A stretch of DNA of 64,000 nt from Bacteroidales bacterium. Its GTDB lineage: Bacteria; Bacteroidota; Bacteroidia; Bacteroidales; Bacteroidaceae. The position numbers and the translations under genes are program-made. Below are positions 17,847 through 27,109 of the stretch, piece after piece. Each line of letters opens with the position of its first letter. The stretch's first letter is position 1. Where the stretch lies: NCBI GenBank assembly GCA_004557035.1, contig SFFB01000009.1, forward strand, positions 62,001-126,000, written 5' to 3'. Below the pieces are notes generated by a model. It was not told the DNA's origin. It did no database searches and was given only the letters and a program-made list of their open reading frames with translations.

Positions 17847-18725
17847 ATGCGTCTTCATTCTTTCACCTCTATCGTCGGCGCTTTGGCGCTTTTGGCCGTC
17901 GCTTGTCTCACTGGCTGCGGGAGTCCTGCGGCAGAGACAAAATCAGCCGCCCAAGCCGATAGCTTGCCGAAAACGACGGCCGACAGCAATATGCTTGTGC
18001 TCGCCCTGTTGCCCACGATTGAAAACCTCCCCTACTTCTTTGCCGAAGACCGGGGCTGGTTTCGCCAAAACGGTGGCGGCATCGGCGTGGAACTCCATAG
18101 CGGACAGTTCGACTGCGACACAGCCCTGCTCGGCGGACGCTGCGTCGTGGCCCAAACCGACACCGAGCGCATCGGCATTTACACCCGTGCCGGACATCGA
18201 CTCACAGAGATTGCCGAGGCTCCGACAAGCCGCAAGCTGGTGGTGTGTGGCCGACTGCGTATCAACAAGCCCGAACAACTTCGGTTGCGCACCATCGCCA
18301 TCAGCCGACAATCGGCCGAGGCGGTCGAAGCCTATCGCGTGATGAAGCAGATTGGTGTGGACAAAGAAGATGCCCTGCTTCCGCTCATCAACGACCTGTT
18401 TTTGCGCACGTCTATGCTTGACGAAAACCAGGTGGACGCCGCCTTGTTGCCCGAACCATTGGCCACAATGGCAGTGACAGCCGGACACAAAGTGGTGATG
18501 AGCCTGAGCGAAGAGCCCGTGATGGGCCGACTCGCTGCCACAAACAAGACCAAAAGTCGCAAAGACTTCGACAACAAATGGCAAACCGTAGAAAAACTGC
18601 GCCGACAGGCGGCCGACAGCCTCAATCGCTATGGCAAGCAGGCCTGTCTGAACATCTTGAAACAACGCTACCGCCTCACGCCACAAGCCATTGACAGTCT
18701 GCGACTGCCCCAATACGCCCACTAA
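17847..18725 (+). CDS. substrate-binding-like lipoprotein, 292 aa
   Basis: The ATG at 17847 gives a lipoprotein signal peptide (ALLAVACLTGC, Cys near residue 24). An upstream TTG at 17820 is rejected. The mature part reads like a periplasmic binding protein of the NMT1/SsuA type: LALLPTIENLPYFFAEDRGWF resembles the P-x-ExPYxxA-x-x-x-GxF opening of that fold, and the later DAALLPEPLATMA also fits. No ABC permease or ATPase gene is adjacent, so transport is unproven and it may have a regulatory or scaffolding role. Start of a likely operon with the TPR gene 21 bp downstream. Confidence 0.7.
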   Translation: MRLHSFTSIVGALALLAVACLTGCGSPAAETKSAAQADSLPKTTADSNMLVLALLPTIENLPYFFAEDRGWFRQNGGGIGVELHSGQFDCDTALLGGRCVVAQTDTERIGIYTRAGHRLTEIAEAPTSRKLVVCGRLRINKPEQLRLRTIAISRQSAEAVEAYRVMKQIGVDKEDALLPLINDLFLRTSMLDENQVDAALLPEPLATMAVTAGHKVVMSLSEEPVMGRLAATNKTKSRKDFDNKWQTVEKLRRQAADSLNRYGKQACLNILKQRYRLTPQAIDSLRLPQYAH

Positions 18726-18746
18726 TCCTCCATCAAGCCCCACAAA

Positions 18747-20831
18747 GTGAACGACTACGCTCCCAAAGCCCTCAAAGCCTTGTGCCGACACGACCTTGGC
18801 CAAGCCATAGAGGCGCTCCATAACCTCGCTTCGGCAGCCTCACTGCCCACAGATGCCTTCGGCCTCGACAGTCTCTCGGAAGACTATGAGATGATGGTGA
18901 ACTATATGGCCGGTGGCTATGAAGACCAGGCGCGCGACACACTCTATAAGCACTTTTTGAGCCGTGCGGCACAATGTTATTGCCAAATGGTCTATGCAGG
19001 CCTGCGCGACGATGCCCAAAATGCCTTCGCCGCCACCCGTCGTGCCTTGCGTCTGATGGATGTGCCTCACAGTCTGTCTGAAGTATTGCGCCGCGGTGCC
19101 ACAGGACGAGTGATGTTCGACCTCGTCTGGACATCGCCCATTTGGAGTGGTGATGACCTTGAGGCAGCCGAACAAATCATAACCTCAGACGATTTTGCCT
19201 TCACCCAAAAAGCCCTGCTGCTCAGTGGCACGATGCTGGGCGCCCTTCACTATTTCGACGCTGCCAAACTCACCCTGCTCTTGCACCACGCCCAACACGC
19301 CGACGACCGTCTCAGAGCCCGCGCACTGGCAGGCGCAGTGCTCGTGGTGGCTCACCACAAAGATTTGGTTGGCTTTTTTCCCTTGCTTCAAAAGGCTTTC
19401 GACGACCTCAAAGCCTCGCCGCGCTACGCTGCCGAACTCAGCGACCTACAAGCTGCACGCATCTTGAGCCTCGAAGTCAAAGAGATAGAGAAAAAGATGC
19501 GCGAAGAAATCATTCCGGGCATTATGGAACACACCAAGCACCTCAAAACCGACCTCCGTCACCTTGACATACAAGAATTGCAAGACGAGATGGCGCGGCT
19601 GAGTGCCAACCCGGAATGGGCTGAAACCGAGAAGAAGATGACAGCCAAAATGGAACAACTCGCGGCTATGCAACAACGCGGCTCTGACGTATTCATCGGA
19701 CAGTTCAAAAGTTTCAAGCAACATTTCCCCTTCTTCACGGCGGCAGCCAACTGGTTCACGCCGTTCGACACCAACCACCCCGAACTGCCGCAAACCCTCC
19801 GCAAAAGTCCGGTGCTTAACCTGCTCACCCAAGCCGCACAACTCTGCGACAGCGACAAGTATTCGCTTGCCTTCCTGATGGGACAAATGAGCAACTCGGG
19901 CCTGCCCCTCAACGCCGAGGCTATGGACGAGCAACTCAAACAGGCTTTCGAAAATGGCGAGATACCTCAAGCCGAACAGATGACGCCTGCCGTACACATC
20001 AGGCTGTATATGCAAGACCTCTACCGCTTTTTCACGCTCTTCAGAGGGCGTCAAGACGAGGTCAATCCCTTTGCCGACGATTGGCGTTTTTATGACCAGG
20101 AACCCTTCGCAGCCATCTACCAAAAGCCGGAAACGGTTCACGAACTCGCCAGCCTGGCCTTCACCATCAAAGCCTACGAGGCCGCCGCGCCGCTCTACAT
20201 CGCATGCGAGCCCTCAGCCGAAGTGTGCCAAAAGATTGGCTTCTGCAAAGAGATGACCCACGACTACGAAGGCGCCTGTGAGGCCTACGAGCGCGCAGAC
20301 CTATTCAAAGACGACTCGGCCTGGACACTGCGCCGCCTCGCCGCCTGTCAGCGTGCACGGTCAAACCCCGAAGCGGCCTTGGCAATCTATGAGCGACTCG
20401 AGGCCTTAGAACCCGAAGCCGCCGACCTGCCGCTCCACGCTGGCGAATGCCTCATCTGGCTGCGACGCTACGACGAGGCGCTCAAGAAACTCTACAAAGC
20501 CTATTATCTCAGCCCCGACGACCGCCGCGTGTGGCGGGCTCTGGTTTGGGCAGAACTGCAAGTGGGCCGCTTTGAAGAGGCCGAAGGGCATTTCTCTCTC
20601 ATCCTGGGCCGACAGCCCGAAGCCGGCGACTACGTCAATGCCGCCCACTGTGCCTGGCTCAGTGGCAACATCGTCCTTGCCCTATCGCGCTACCGACTGG
20701 CCCTAAGTCAAATGCCCACTGAGACTAAGCCAGAAGACCTGCTCACACCCGACAAAGACCTCCTGACTGCTCACGGCATCACGCAGACCGATATATATAT
20801 TATGCGAGACGCCATCAGCAAAAACGACTAA
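18747..20831 (+). CDS. large cytoplasmic TPR protein, 694 aa
   Basis: Translation from a GTG at 18747 gives MNDYAPKALKALCRHDL. There is no signal peptide and the protein is strongly alpha-helical. Tetratricopeptide-like repeats are clear in the last third (about 490-680: YEGACEAYERADLF, ALAIYERLEALEPEAADL, RYDEALKKLYKAYYLSPDD, RFEEAEGHFSLILGRQPE). The middle (about 245-330) looks coiled-coil. The reaction or partner is unknown, and similar TPR proteins occur next to ettA in related genomes only as far as I recall. The spacing of 21 bp from the lipoprotein gene and 45 bp to ettA suggests co-transcription. Confidence 0.75.
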   Translation: MNDYAPKALKALCRHDLGQAIEALHNLASAASLPTDAFGLDSLSEDYEMMVNYMAGGYEDQARDTLYKHFLSRAAQCYCQMVYAGLRDDAQNAFAATRRALRLMDVPHSLSEVLRRGATGRVMFDLVWTSPIWSGDDLEAAEQIITSDDFAFTQKALLLSGTMLGALHYFDAAKLTLLLHHAQHADDRLRARALAGAVLVVAHHKDLVGFFPLLQKAFDDLKASPRYAAELSDLQAARILSLEVKEIEKKMREEIIPGIMEHTKHLKTDLRHLDIQELQDEMARLSANPEWAETEKKMTAKMEQLAAMQQRGSDVFIGQFKSFKQHFPFFTAAANWFTPFDTNHPELPQTLRKSPVLNLLTQAAQLCDSDKYSLAFLMGQMSNSGLPLNAEAMDEQLKQAFENGEIPQAEQMTPAVHIRLYMQDLYRFFTLFRGRQDEVNPFADDWRFYDQEPFAAIYQKPETVHELASLAFTIKAYEAAAPLYIACEPSAEVCQKIGFCKEMTHDYEGACEAYERADLFKDDSAWTLRRLAACQRARSNPEAALAIYERLEALEPEAADLPLHAGECLIWLRRYDEALKKLYKAYYLSPDDRRVWRALVWAELQVGRFEEAEGHFSLILGRQPEAGDYVNAAHCAWLSGNIVLALSRYRLALSQMPTETKPEDLLTPDKDLLTAHGITQTDIYIMRDAISKND

Positions 20832-20876
20832 CCAACCACATTCTCCCCTAAGTAACCCCATAAAAACTCAATTATA

Positions 20877-22571
20877 ATGGCTACGACAGACGACAAGAAA
20901 ATCATCTTCTCGATGGTGGGTCTATCCAAGACCATCAAGCAAACCAACAAGCAGGTGCTTAAAGACATCTACCTGTCATTCTTTTACGGTGCCAAAATCG
21001 GTATCATCGGCCTCAACGGCGCAGGCAAATCGACTCTGATGAAAATCATCGCCGGCATTGACAATGACTATCAAGGCGAGGTGGTCTTTTCGCCGGGCTA
21101 CACCGTGGGATACCTGCCGCAGGAGCCCCAACTCGACGACAACAAGACCGTGTTGGAGATTGTGCACGAAGGCGTACAGCCCATTGTGGACGCCTTGAAA
21201 GAATATGATGAAGTAAACCGCCTCTTCGGCGAACCTGAATATTACGAAGACCCCGAGAAGATGGAGCGACTGATGACGCGCCAAGGCGAACTGCAAGACA
21301 TCATCGACAGCACTGACGGCTGGAACCTCGACAATAGGCTTGAGCGAGCCATGAGTGCGCTGCGTCTGCCGCCCGCCGATCAGAAGGCTGCGCACCTCTC
21401 GGGTGGTGAACGGCGCCGCGTGGCCTTGTGCCGACTGCTTTTGCAGAAACCCGACGTGCTCTTGCTCGACGAACCGACCAACCACCTTGACGCCGAGAGC
21501 ATCGACTGGCTGGAACAGCATCTCAATCAATATGAAGGCACCGTCATTGCCGTAACCCACGACCGCTACTTCCTCGACGACGTGGCCGGATGGATACTCG
21601 AACTCGATCGTGGCGAAGGCATACCCTGGAAAGGCAACTACTCCTCTTGGCTGGAACAGAAGACACGACGCATGGAGCAGGAAGAAAAAACAGCCAGCAA
21701 GCGCCGCAAGACACTGGAACGCGAACTTGAATGGGTGCGTATGGCACCCAAGGCCCGCCAGGCCAAGGGTAAGGCCCGTCTGAACTCTTACGACAAACTC
21801 TTGGGCGAAGACCAGAAAGAGAAAGAGCAGAAACTGGAAATCTACATCCCCGACGGACCGCGCCTCGGCGCCAAAGTCATCGAAGCCGAACACGTGGCGA
21901 AAGCCTACGGCGAAAAGGTGCTCTTCTCCGACCTCAACTTCACTCTGCCACAAGGCGGCATCATCGGCGTGATTGGCCCCAACGGAGCCGGCAAAACCAC
22001 ACTCTTCAAACTCATTATGGGTCTGGAACAGCCCGACAGCGGCACGTTCAGTGTGGGAGAGACGGTGAAGTTGGCTTATGTGGACCAACAGCACGGCGAC
22101 ATAGACCCCAACAAGTCGGTCTATGAGATGGTGAGCGGTGGCAACGAACTGATGCGAATGGGTGGCCGCGACATCAACGCCAGAGCCTATATCAGCAAAT
22201 TCAACTTCAGTGGCGCCGACCAGGAGAAGCGTTGCGGTGTGCTCTCCGGCGGTGAGCGCAACCGTCTGCACTTGGCCATGGCCCTGAAGAGTGAAGCCAA
22301 TGTCATCTTGCTTGACGAACCGACCAACGACATTGATGTCAACACCCTCCGAGCCTTGGAAGAGGGTCTCGAGGCCTATGCCGGTTGCGCCGTGGTCATC
22401 AGCCACGACCGCTGGTTCCTCGACCGCATCTGCACGCACATCTTGGCCTTCGAAGGAGACGGCACGGTCTATTTCTACGAAGGCAGCTACAGTGAATATG
22501 AAGCCCACAAGGCCCGCCGACTCGGCATCACCGAGACCGGCCGCACACGCTACCGCGGCCTTGAAGCCTAA
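20877..22571 (+). CDS. ettA: ABC-F protein EttA (energy-dependent translational throttle), 564 aa
   Basis: Two ABC domains lie on one chain without membrane segments. Domain 1 has GLNGAGKST (about 43), LSGGERRRVALCRLLL and LLLDEPTNHLDAESI. The linker and tRNA-interacting region (about 245-320) is basic and helical. Domain 2 has GPNGAGKTT (about 367), LSGGERNRLHLAMAL and ILLDEPTNDIDV. The PTNHLDAESI and PTNDIDVNTLR signatures and a length near 555 point to EttA rather than Uup or YbiT. EttA binds the ribosomal E site and gates the first elongation step according to ATP/ADP ratio. Confidence 0.92.
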   Translation: MATTDDKKIIFSMVGLSKTIKQTNKQVLKDIYLSFFYGAKIGIIGLNGAGKSTLMKIIAGIDNDYQGEVVFSPGYTVGYLPQEPQLDDNKTVLEIVHEGVQPIVDALKEYDEVNRLFGEPEYYEDPEKMERLMTRQGELQDIIDSTDGWNLDNRLERAMSALRLPPADQKAAHLSGGERRRVALCRLLLQKPDVLLLDEPTNHLDAESIDWLEQHLNQYEGTVIAVTHDRYFLDDVAGWILELDRGEGIPWKGNYSSWLEQKTRRMEQEEKTASKRRKTLERELEWVRMAPKARQAKGKARLNSYDKLLGEDQKEKEQKLEIYIPDGPRLGAKVIEAEHVAKAYGEKVLFSDLNFTLPQGGIIGVIGPNGAGKTTLFKLIMGLEQPDSGTFSVGETVKLAYVDQQHGDIDPNKSVYEMVSGGNELMRMGGRDINARAYISKFNFSGADQEKRCGVLSGGERNRLHLAMALKSEANVILLDEPTNDIDVNTLRALEEGLEAYAGCAVVISHDRWFLDRICTHILAFEGDGTVYFYEGSYSEYEAHKARRLGITETGRTRYRGLEA

Positions 22572-22598
22572 GACGTCAATCACATAACATTCGAGACA

Positions 22599-23207
22599 TT
22601 GACAGACACTTATCTCATTCCTGCACAAGAAAGCCAGACTGTCTACACAGAGATGCGCAGCCGGTTTCTGGCTTTTGTGTATGGTGTGGAAAGCGAAGAA
22701 GAGGCCAAAGAGCGCCTTGCAGCCTTGCGCAAAACCCATTTCGACGCCCGCCACGTCTGTTATGCTTACGTCATCGGGCCACATGGTGAGCACACACGGC
22801 AAAACGACGACGGCGAACCCTCAGGCACGGCCGGTGCGCCTATTGCCAGGCAAATCCGTTCGGCCGGTCTGACCAACGTGCTCGTAGCCGTGGTGCGCTA
22901 TTTCGGCGGCGTGAAACTTGGCACCGGCCGTCTCGGCGTGGCCTACAAGACAGCGGCGGCCGAGGCTTTGGCAGAAGCCGGAGCCACAGAGGTGGTGATG
23001 AAAGACTGCCTCAAGGTGGTTGCTCCCTACGACGTGGCCGACACGGCTATGCGCCTCATCCGCAATGCCGGAGCCGACATTACCGCGCGCGACTATACAG
23101 CCACAGAGACCATAATGACCGTGGCCGTGCGCTGCAGCGACACCGAGAGCCTTAAAAACACTTTGACAAAAATCCACACCCTTCACTTCATCGACGACAC
23201 GCCATGA
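22599..23207 (+). CDS. YigZ/IMPACT family protein, 202 aa
   Basis: A TTG at 22599 is the only sensible start, since no ATG lies before the conserved domain. The protein begins MTDTYLIPAQESQTVYTEMR. The UPF0029 signature is clear: HVCYAYVIG, NDDGEPSGTAGAPI and RYFGGVKLGTGRLGVAY (about residues 55-115), followed by a small ferredoxin-like C-terminal domain. The family is widespread and probably acts in translation or RNA binding, but its bacterial role is unsettled. It lies 27 bp after ettA and overlaps the next gene by 4 bp (ATGA). Confidence 0.88.
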   Translation: MTDTYLIPAQESQTVYTEMRSRFLAFVYGVESEEEAKERLAALRKTHFDARHVCYAYVIGPHGEHTRQNDDGEPSGTAGAPIARQIRSAGLTNVLVAVVRYFGGVKLGTGRLGVAYKTAAAEALAEAGATEVVMKDCLKVVAPYDVADTAMRLIRNAGADITARDYTATETIMTVAVRCSDTESLKNTLTKIHTLHFIDDTP

Positions 23208-23755
23208 AGCCACTGCCCAGACTCACTTTCTCTCCCCTTCATCCCACTCATCCCCACCTGCATGCCGCCACGGCACTCTACGAAACGGCTTTCCCCGAAG
23301 TCGAGCGTCGCGACACCGCCCTTTGGCTCGATATGATGACGACTTCTCCGTGTTTTCACGCCTTGGCGATAATGACCGACGACGTTTTTGCCGGTCTCAT
23401 CACGTGGTGGCAACTGACCGAAGATTATGGCTACGTGGAGCATTTTGCCATAACCCCTTCACTGCGCTCGGCCGGTATTGGCGGCGTGGCCTTGGATAAG
23501 TTCTTGAGTGAGCGAAAGGGAAATATTGTGCTCGAGGTGGAACCTCCCACCGACGAAATGCCGCGACGTCGGATTGGATTTTATCAACGTCACGGCTTCA
23601 CGCTTTGGGCTCTCCCCTATCGCCAACCGCCCTACCGCAGAGGCGGCGAGTGGCTCGAACTGTGTCTGATGGGTACCACGGCAGAACCCACGCCGGAGGC
23701 CTCGAACCGCTTGGTGCAGGCCTTGCATCGGTTGGTGTATGGGGTGGAAGATTAA
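23204..23755 (+). CDS. GNAT-family N-acetyltransferase, 183 aa
   Basis: The start ATG overlaps the YigZ stop. The acetyl-CoA-binding core is visible: VFAGLITWW, YVEHFAITPSLRSAGIGGVAL (motif A with the R-S-A-G-I-G pyrophosphate loop, about residues 83-100), and the C-terminal RRRIGFYQRHGFTLW. The acceptor is unknown. It is the last gene of the plus-strand cluster, and a strong hairpin follows at 23790. Confidence 0.85.
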   Translation: MKPLPRLTFSPLHPTHPHLHAATALYETAFPEVERRDTALWLDMMTTSPCFHALAIMTDDVFAGLITWWQLTEDYGYVEHFAITPSLRSAGIGGVALDKFLSERKGNIVLEVEPPTDEMPRRRIGFYQRHGFTLWALPYRQPPYRRGGEWLELCLMGTTAEPTPEASNRLVQALHRLVYGVED

Positions 23756-23789
23756 GAAGAAATCTGATTGATATTTTTAAGATAACGAC

Positions 23790-23823
23790 AATGAGCGACA
23801 TGGCGTGTCCATGCCGCTCATTT
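23790..23823. terminator. bidirectional hairpin between convergent genes
   Basis: AATGAGCGACATG pairs with CATGcCGCTCATT. It lies between the ends of the GNAT gene (plus) and the amidase gene (minus). T-runs are weak, so termination is inferred mainly from position. Confidence 0.6.
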
Positions 23824-23866
23824 GATATGAAAACCAATCTTCTGTTTCGTTTCTCAAAACCGACGG

Positions 23867-24541
23867 TCAGTTATTCTCTTCCATGGCCTTCGTGAGCTGT
23901 TCCATCACGCGCTTGTATTCGGTCTGCGTGATGTCGACTTTGCCCAGACACTTCGACTGAGGATGGCGGGCTTTGTAGGCATTGCGCACCATCTCGTGGG
24001 TCACGACGTTGGCCAACGGGATTTGGTATTGTCGCATGATGGGCAGCAGATAGTCAATGGCACTGGCAATCTGGTCGTCGGTGAGCGGCGCCTCGAGCGT
24101 GTTGCCCTGAAACTCAATGCCTATGGTGAAGTTGTTACAACCGTCGCGGCCGCCCAGTGTGGACGGTCCGGCGTGGTAGGTGACCACCGTGGGCTGACAC
24201 ATGACGTAGCGCGTGCCGTCTGTGTCGATGACCACGTGAGTGCCCACTTTGCGTTTGCCGTCTGTGAGCACCTCGAGCGAGCGCTCCACGGTGGGTTCGG
24301 CAGTGTGATGGAGAATGACGCCTTTCACCTCGTTCACCCTCTCTCGGTTGTAGTTCGGCGTGGGATAGTCGATTTCTTGATATGTCTTTCGTTCAGTCGG
24401 TTGCGGTTTCACGCTGTCGGTGGAATGGACGGAAGCCACGCCGGCAAGATGTGTGGACTTAGACTCAGCCGTGCGGTCGTTGGCACAAGCCGTCAGGGCG
24501 ATGGTGAGAGAAGCGCAGAAGGCAAAATAACGTATGGTCAT
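23867..24541 (-). CDS. lipoprotein N-acetylmuramoyl-L-alanine amidase (Amidase_2 fold), 224 aa
   Basis: The ATG at 24541 gives a lipoprotein signal (TIALTAC, Cys near residue 18). The catalytic domain (about 55-215) has the Amidase_2/PGRP pattern: GVILHHTAEP (zinc His), THVVIDTDGTRY, YHAGPSTLGGRDGCNNFTIG, GIEFQGN and a C-terminal ARHPQSKCLGKVDI where the last zinc ligand and catalytic Lys are expected. It would cut the bond between muramic acid and the stem peptide, probably at the inner face of the outer membrane. It is a single gene between two convergent or intergenic stretches. Confidence 0.85.
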   Translation of the reverse strand: MTIRYFAFCASLTIALTACANDRTAESKSTHLAGVASVHSTDSVKPQPTERKTYQEIDYPTPNYNRERVNEVKGVILHHTAEPTVERSLEVLTDGKRKVGTHVVIDTDGTRYVMCQPTVVTYHAGPSTLGGRDGCNNFTIGIEFQGNTLEAPLTDDQIASAIDYLLPIMRQYQIPLANVVTHEMVRNAYKARHPQSKCLGKVDITQTEYKRVMEQLTKAMEENN

Positions 24542-24632
24542 AAGCGCAGGTATCTGATGAATAAAGGATAATGAAAGAGAATGTGTAGGGCAACGGACAT
24601 AGGAGCATCGACAATGCTCATTCGTCACCACA

Positions 24633-24640
24633 CAAAGTTA
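24633..24640 (-). promoter_or_regulatory. -7 box of the amidase gene
   Basis: TAACTTTG on the minus strand matches TAnnTTTG. No clear -33 box is seen. The predicted leader is about 85 nt. Confidence 0.45.
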
Positions 24641-24733
24641 TAAAAAAATTGGATAGGCCGGATGGCTCGAGACGTCTCGTTTTGTCTTTTGGTTTGCTGC
24701 GGCAGAAGACTTATCTTCGTACAAAGAGGAAGA

Positions 24734-24838
24734 AGGTGGTGGCTTAGCGGCCACTTTTTTTGTGGTTGAAGGCTTTACGGGCATAAGGACAGTTTTTTCC
24801 GGCCTAAGGACAGGAATTTCTCGCCCTATTGCAGGAAA
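24734..24838 (+). repeat. family B element copy 3
   Basis: On the plus strand: a GTGG...CCAC hairpin with seven T (about 24738-24762), then CTTTACGGGCATAAGGACAG, TTTTTTCCGGCC, TAAGGACAG and a more decayed unit. No plus-strand gene ends nearby (the closest ends at 23755). Confidence 0.8.
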
Positions 24839-24841
24839 ATT

Positions 24842-25059
24842 TCCGTCAAGGCAAAACAAAAAATTCCGCTTTTGAGTGGCCTTTGAAAGGCTCTGAGTGG
24901 CAGATAGACGGTTTATCATTCTGTGTGTCAACAGGATAGCGATTTCGTTAACAAACAAAGAAAAACCATAACTCTATTTCAATAAAACCAATCAAAGAGG
25001 CTGTTTGTGGTTAAAGATATTGAAGCAGCGTCACGCAAGACCCGGAAACCTGTACAAAC
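24842..25059. other. intergenic region, nothing recognised
   Basis: Between family B copy 3 and the tRNA terminator. It is AT-rich, with no ORF or hairpin that I can support. Confidence 0.45.
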
Positions 25060-25107
25060 AAAAAGGAAGACATCTTAGCCAGTTGCCTGACTTGTGATGT
25101 CTTCCTT
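25060..25107 (-). terminator. intrinsic terminator of tRNA-Pro
   Basis: On the minus strand GGAAGACATC and GATGTCTTCC form a 10-bp stem closed by an 18-nt loop, followed by TTTTTG. It begins about 5 bp past the tRNA 3' end. Confidence 0.85.
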
Positions 25108-25112
25108 ACCAG

Positions 25113-25187
25113 TCGGGGTGACTGGATTCGAACCAGCGACCACACGCCCCCCAGACGCGTACTCTAACCGGGCTGAGCTACACCCCG
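25113..25187 (-). tRNA. tRNA-Pro (anticodon GGG)
   Basis: A full cloverleaf can be drawn on the minus strand. The acceptor is CGGGGTG pairing with CACCCCG, with discriminator A. The D arm is GCTC...GAGT, and the anticodon loop CTGGGGG places GGG at positions 34-36. The T arm is GCTGG-TTCGAAT-CCAGT. CCA is not encoded. The gene has its own promoter and terminator. Confidence 0.93.
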
Positions 25188-25245
25188 AAAGGTGCTTCAC
25201 AAAAAGCTTGGCAGAAGGTTCTGCGTTACTTCCGTTTAGCGAGTG

Positions 25246-25276
25246 CAAAAGTAGCACATTTTTCTCAAACACCAAA
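25246..25276 (-). promoter_or_regulatory. consensus promoter of tRNA-Pro
   Basis: TTTG (25273-25276), exactly 19 nt, then TACTTTTG (25246-25253) on the minus strand. This is a perfect match to TTTG-N19-TAnnTTTG and places the start about 50 nt before the mature tRNA. Confidence 0.8.
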
Positions 25277-25419
25277 CAAATCGCGTGATTTTTTTGAAAA
25301 ATCTCCGTTTTGCCTCATTTTTTCCCTTCAAATGCAGGTGGGACGGCCGCAAGTCTGTAACTTAGCGTAGAGTTTGCCGCGCAAACACGGCAACTCGCCA
25401 TACCTTTAATAATAATATT

Positions 25420-26307
25420 ATGGAACACATATCCAACGACATCCTCTCTCTGTCCATCAGCCCCAAAGGCGCAGAGATGCAAAGCCTGAAACTGAAGCGG
25501 TCGGAGCGCGAACTGCTCTGGCAAGGCGACGAGGCGTTTTGGCACGGACGGTCGCCCATTCTCTTCCCGGCAGTGGGCGGCGCGTGGAACAAGACGTGGC
25601 ACATTGGTGGCCGGGCTTACACGATGCCCAAGCACGGGTTTATGAGAGAAAAGACCTGGCAGGCCGAGAAGCTTTCGCCGCAAAGCGTTATGTTCAGTTA
25701 TGACGACAAAGGCGAAGACCGCGCAGCTTTTCCTTGGGCTTATGCCATGAGGGTGACGTATGCGCTCGAACAAAACACCGTGCGCGTGACGCTGCGCGTG
25801 GAAAACCATAGCGAGGAAACCATGTATTTCCAGATGGGCGGCCATCCCGGATTTGTCTTGCCCGACTTTGACGAAGACGAGCCCGTTTGTGGTTTTCTCA
25901 AACTCGAAGGTGAGCCGAAGTCGGTGCTTCGTGCGGCCGACCAGGGTTGCACGCTGCCTGAACGTTTCGCCTTCCCGATGGATGAAGAGGGCTTTGTGCC
26001 CCTCTCGAAAGAGACTTTCATCAACGAAGCCCTAATTTTTGACGGAGGTCAGATTACGGGTGGCGTGATTTGTGACAAACAGAAGCGGCCCATCGTGCGT
26101 GTGCAATCCGGCGCTCCCGTATGGCTCTTCTGGTCGCCACAAGGACAGTACGCCCCATTTGTCTGCGCCGAACCATGGTATGGCCTCTGCGACCCCATTG
26201 GCTATGACGGCGACGTGGCCGGACGGCCCTACATCAACAGCCTCACGGCCGGCGGCGTGTGGGAAGGCGAATATATCATCGAAGTTCTCATTGACCCAAA
26301 ACCATAA
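25420..26307 (+). CDS. aldose 1-epimerase family protein, 295 aa
   Basis: The galactose-mutarotase-like beta-sandwich is indicated by MPKHGFMREKTW (the HGFxR substrate loop of the LacX/YeaD-like subgroup), YFQMGGHPGF with the catalytic-type His near residue 144, and a C-terminal GVWEGEYIIEV carrying the expected Glu. Such enzymes interconvert sugar anomers, but the exact sugar is not evident. There is no signal peptide. It starts at the ATG at 25420, and pyrK follows after 19 bp, so the three genes to 28008 may be co-transcribed. Confidence 0.82.
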   Translation: MEHISNDILSLSISPKGAEMQSLKLKRSERELLWQGDEAFWHGRSPILFPAVGGAWNKTWHIGGRAYTMPKHGFMREKTWQAEKLSPQSVMFSYDDKGEDRAAFPWAYAMRVTYALEQNTVRVTLRVENHSEETMYFQMGGHPGFVLPDFDEDEPVCGFLKLEGEPKSVLRAADQGCTLPERFAFPMDEEGFVPLSKETFINEALIFDGGQITGGVICDKQKRPIVRVQSGAPVWLFWSPQGQYAPFVCAEPWYGLCDPIGYDGDVAGRPYINSLTAGGVWEGEYIIEVLIDPKP

Positions 26308-26326
26308 CATACACAGCATCTACAAT

Positions 26327-27109
26327 ATGTCTAAGCACGTTTCAGACCTCGTGGTGACGGCCGTCGAAAAACTTCGCGACGACTACGCGGTTATTCATCT
26401 GCACGACCCCGCCTCAACGCTTCCGGAGATCTTGCCAGGCCAGTTTGTCGAGGTCAGGGTGGACCATTCTCCCAACACCTTCCTGCGTCGCCCCATCAGC
26501 ATCAACGAGGTCGACACCGAGAAGAACGAATTCAGCCTGCTGGTCCACGCCGTGGGCGAAGGCACCAAAGCCATGGTGGCCCTCAAAGCCGGCGACACGC
26601 TCAACTGCCTCTATCCGCTTGGCCACGGCTTCACCATCCCCGAAGGCACGGGCCGGCGCCTGTTGCTCTGCGGCGGCGGTGTGGGTACGGCTCCCCTACT
26701 ATATTACGGCCGTCGGTTGAAAGAAGTCGGCCATGAACCCACCTTTTTGCTTGGCGGACGTTCTGCGCGCGACCTGCTGCAACTCGAACAGTTTGAGCAA
26801 TACGGCCGCGTGTGCTGCACCACCGAAGACGGCACCTATGGCGAGCGCGGGAGAGTGACCGACCACAGCGTGTTGACCACACAGACTTTCGACGCCGTAG
26901 CCACCTGCGGCCCGATGCCTATGATGCAGGCCGTGGCCCGTTGGGCTTCTTCACAAAACCTCCCGTGTGAGGCTTCGCTCGAAAATCTCATGGCCTGCGG
27001 TCTGGGAGCCTGTCTCTGCTGCGTAGTCAAAACCATCGACAACCACAACATCTGCGTCTGCCAAGACGGACCTGTGTTTAACACCAAACAACTGCAATGG
27101 CAAAAGTAA
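26327..27109 (+). CDS. pyrK: dihydroorotate dehydrogenase B electron-transfer subunit PyrK, 260 aa
   Basis: The ATG at 26327 begins MSKHVSDLVVTAVEKL. The FAD-binding module has FLRRPISINEV (the RPxS motif), the NAD-binding part has LLLCGGGVGTAPL (about residues 112-124), and the C-terminal iron-sulfur cysteines are in CGLGACLCC and ICVCQDGPVF. PyrK passes electrons from the PyrD flavin to NAD+. It overlaps pyrD by 13 bp, implying translational coupling of the two subunits. Confidence 0.93.
   Translation: MSKHVSDLVVTAVEKLRDDYAVIHLHDPASTLPEILPGQFVEVRVDHSPNTFLRRPISINEVDTEKNEFSLLVHAVGEGTKAMVALKAGDTLNCLYPLGHGFTIPEGTGRRLLLCGGGVGTAPLLYYGRRLKEVGHEPTFLLGGRSARDLLQLEQFEQYGRVCCTTEDGTYGERGRVTDHSVLTTQTFDAVATCGPMPMMQAVARWASSQNLPCEASLENLMACGLGACLCCVVKTIDNHNICVCQDGPVFNTKQLQWQK

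Noticed and set aside
20976..22802. Long antisense ORF (608 codons) opposite ettA
   Set aside because: Shadow of the ABC-F gene; it has no recognisable domain and ignores gene boundaries.
25113..25187. tRNA as an integration (att) site
   Set aside because: No integrase or direct repeat of the tRNA 3' end is seen nearby.
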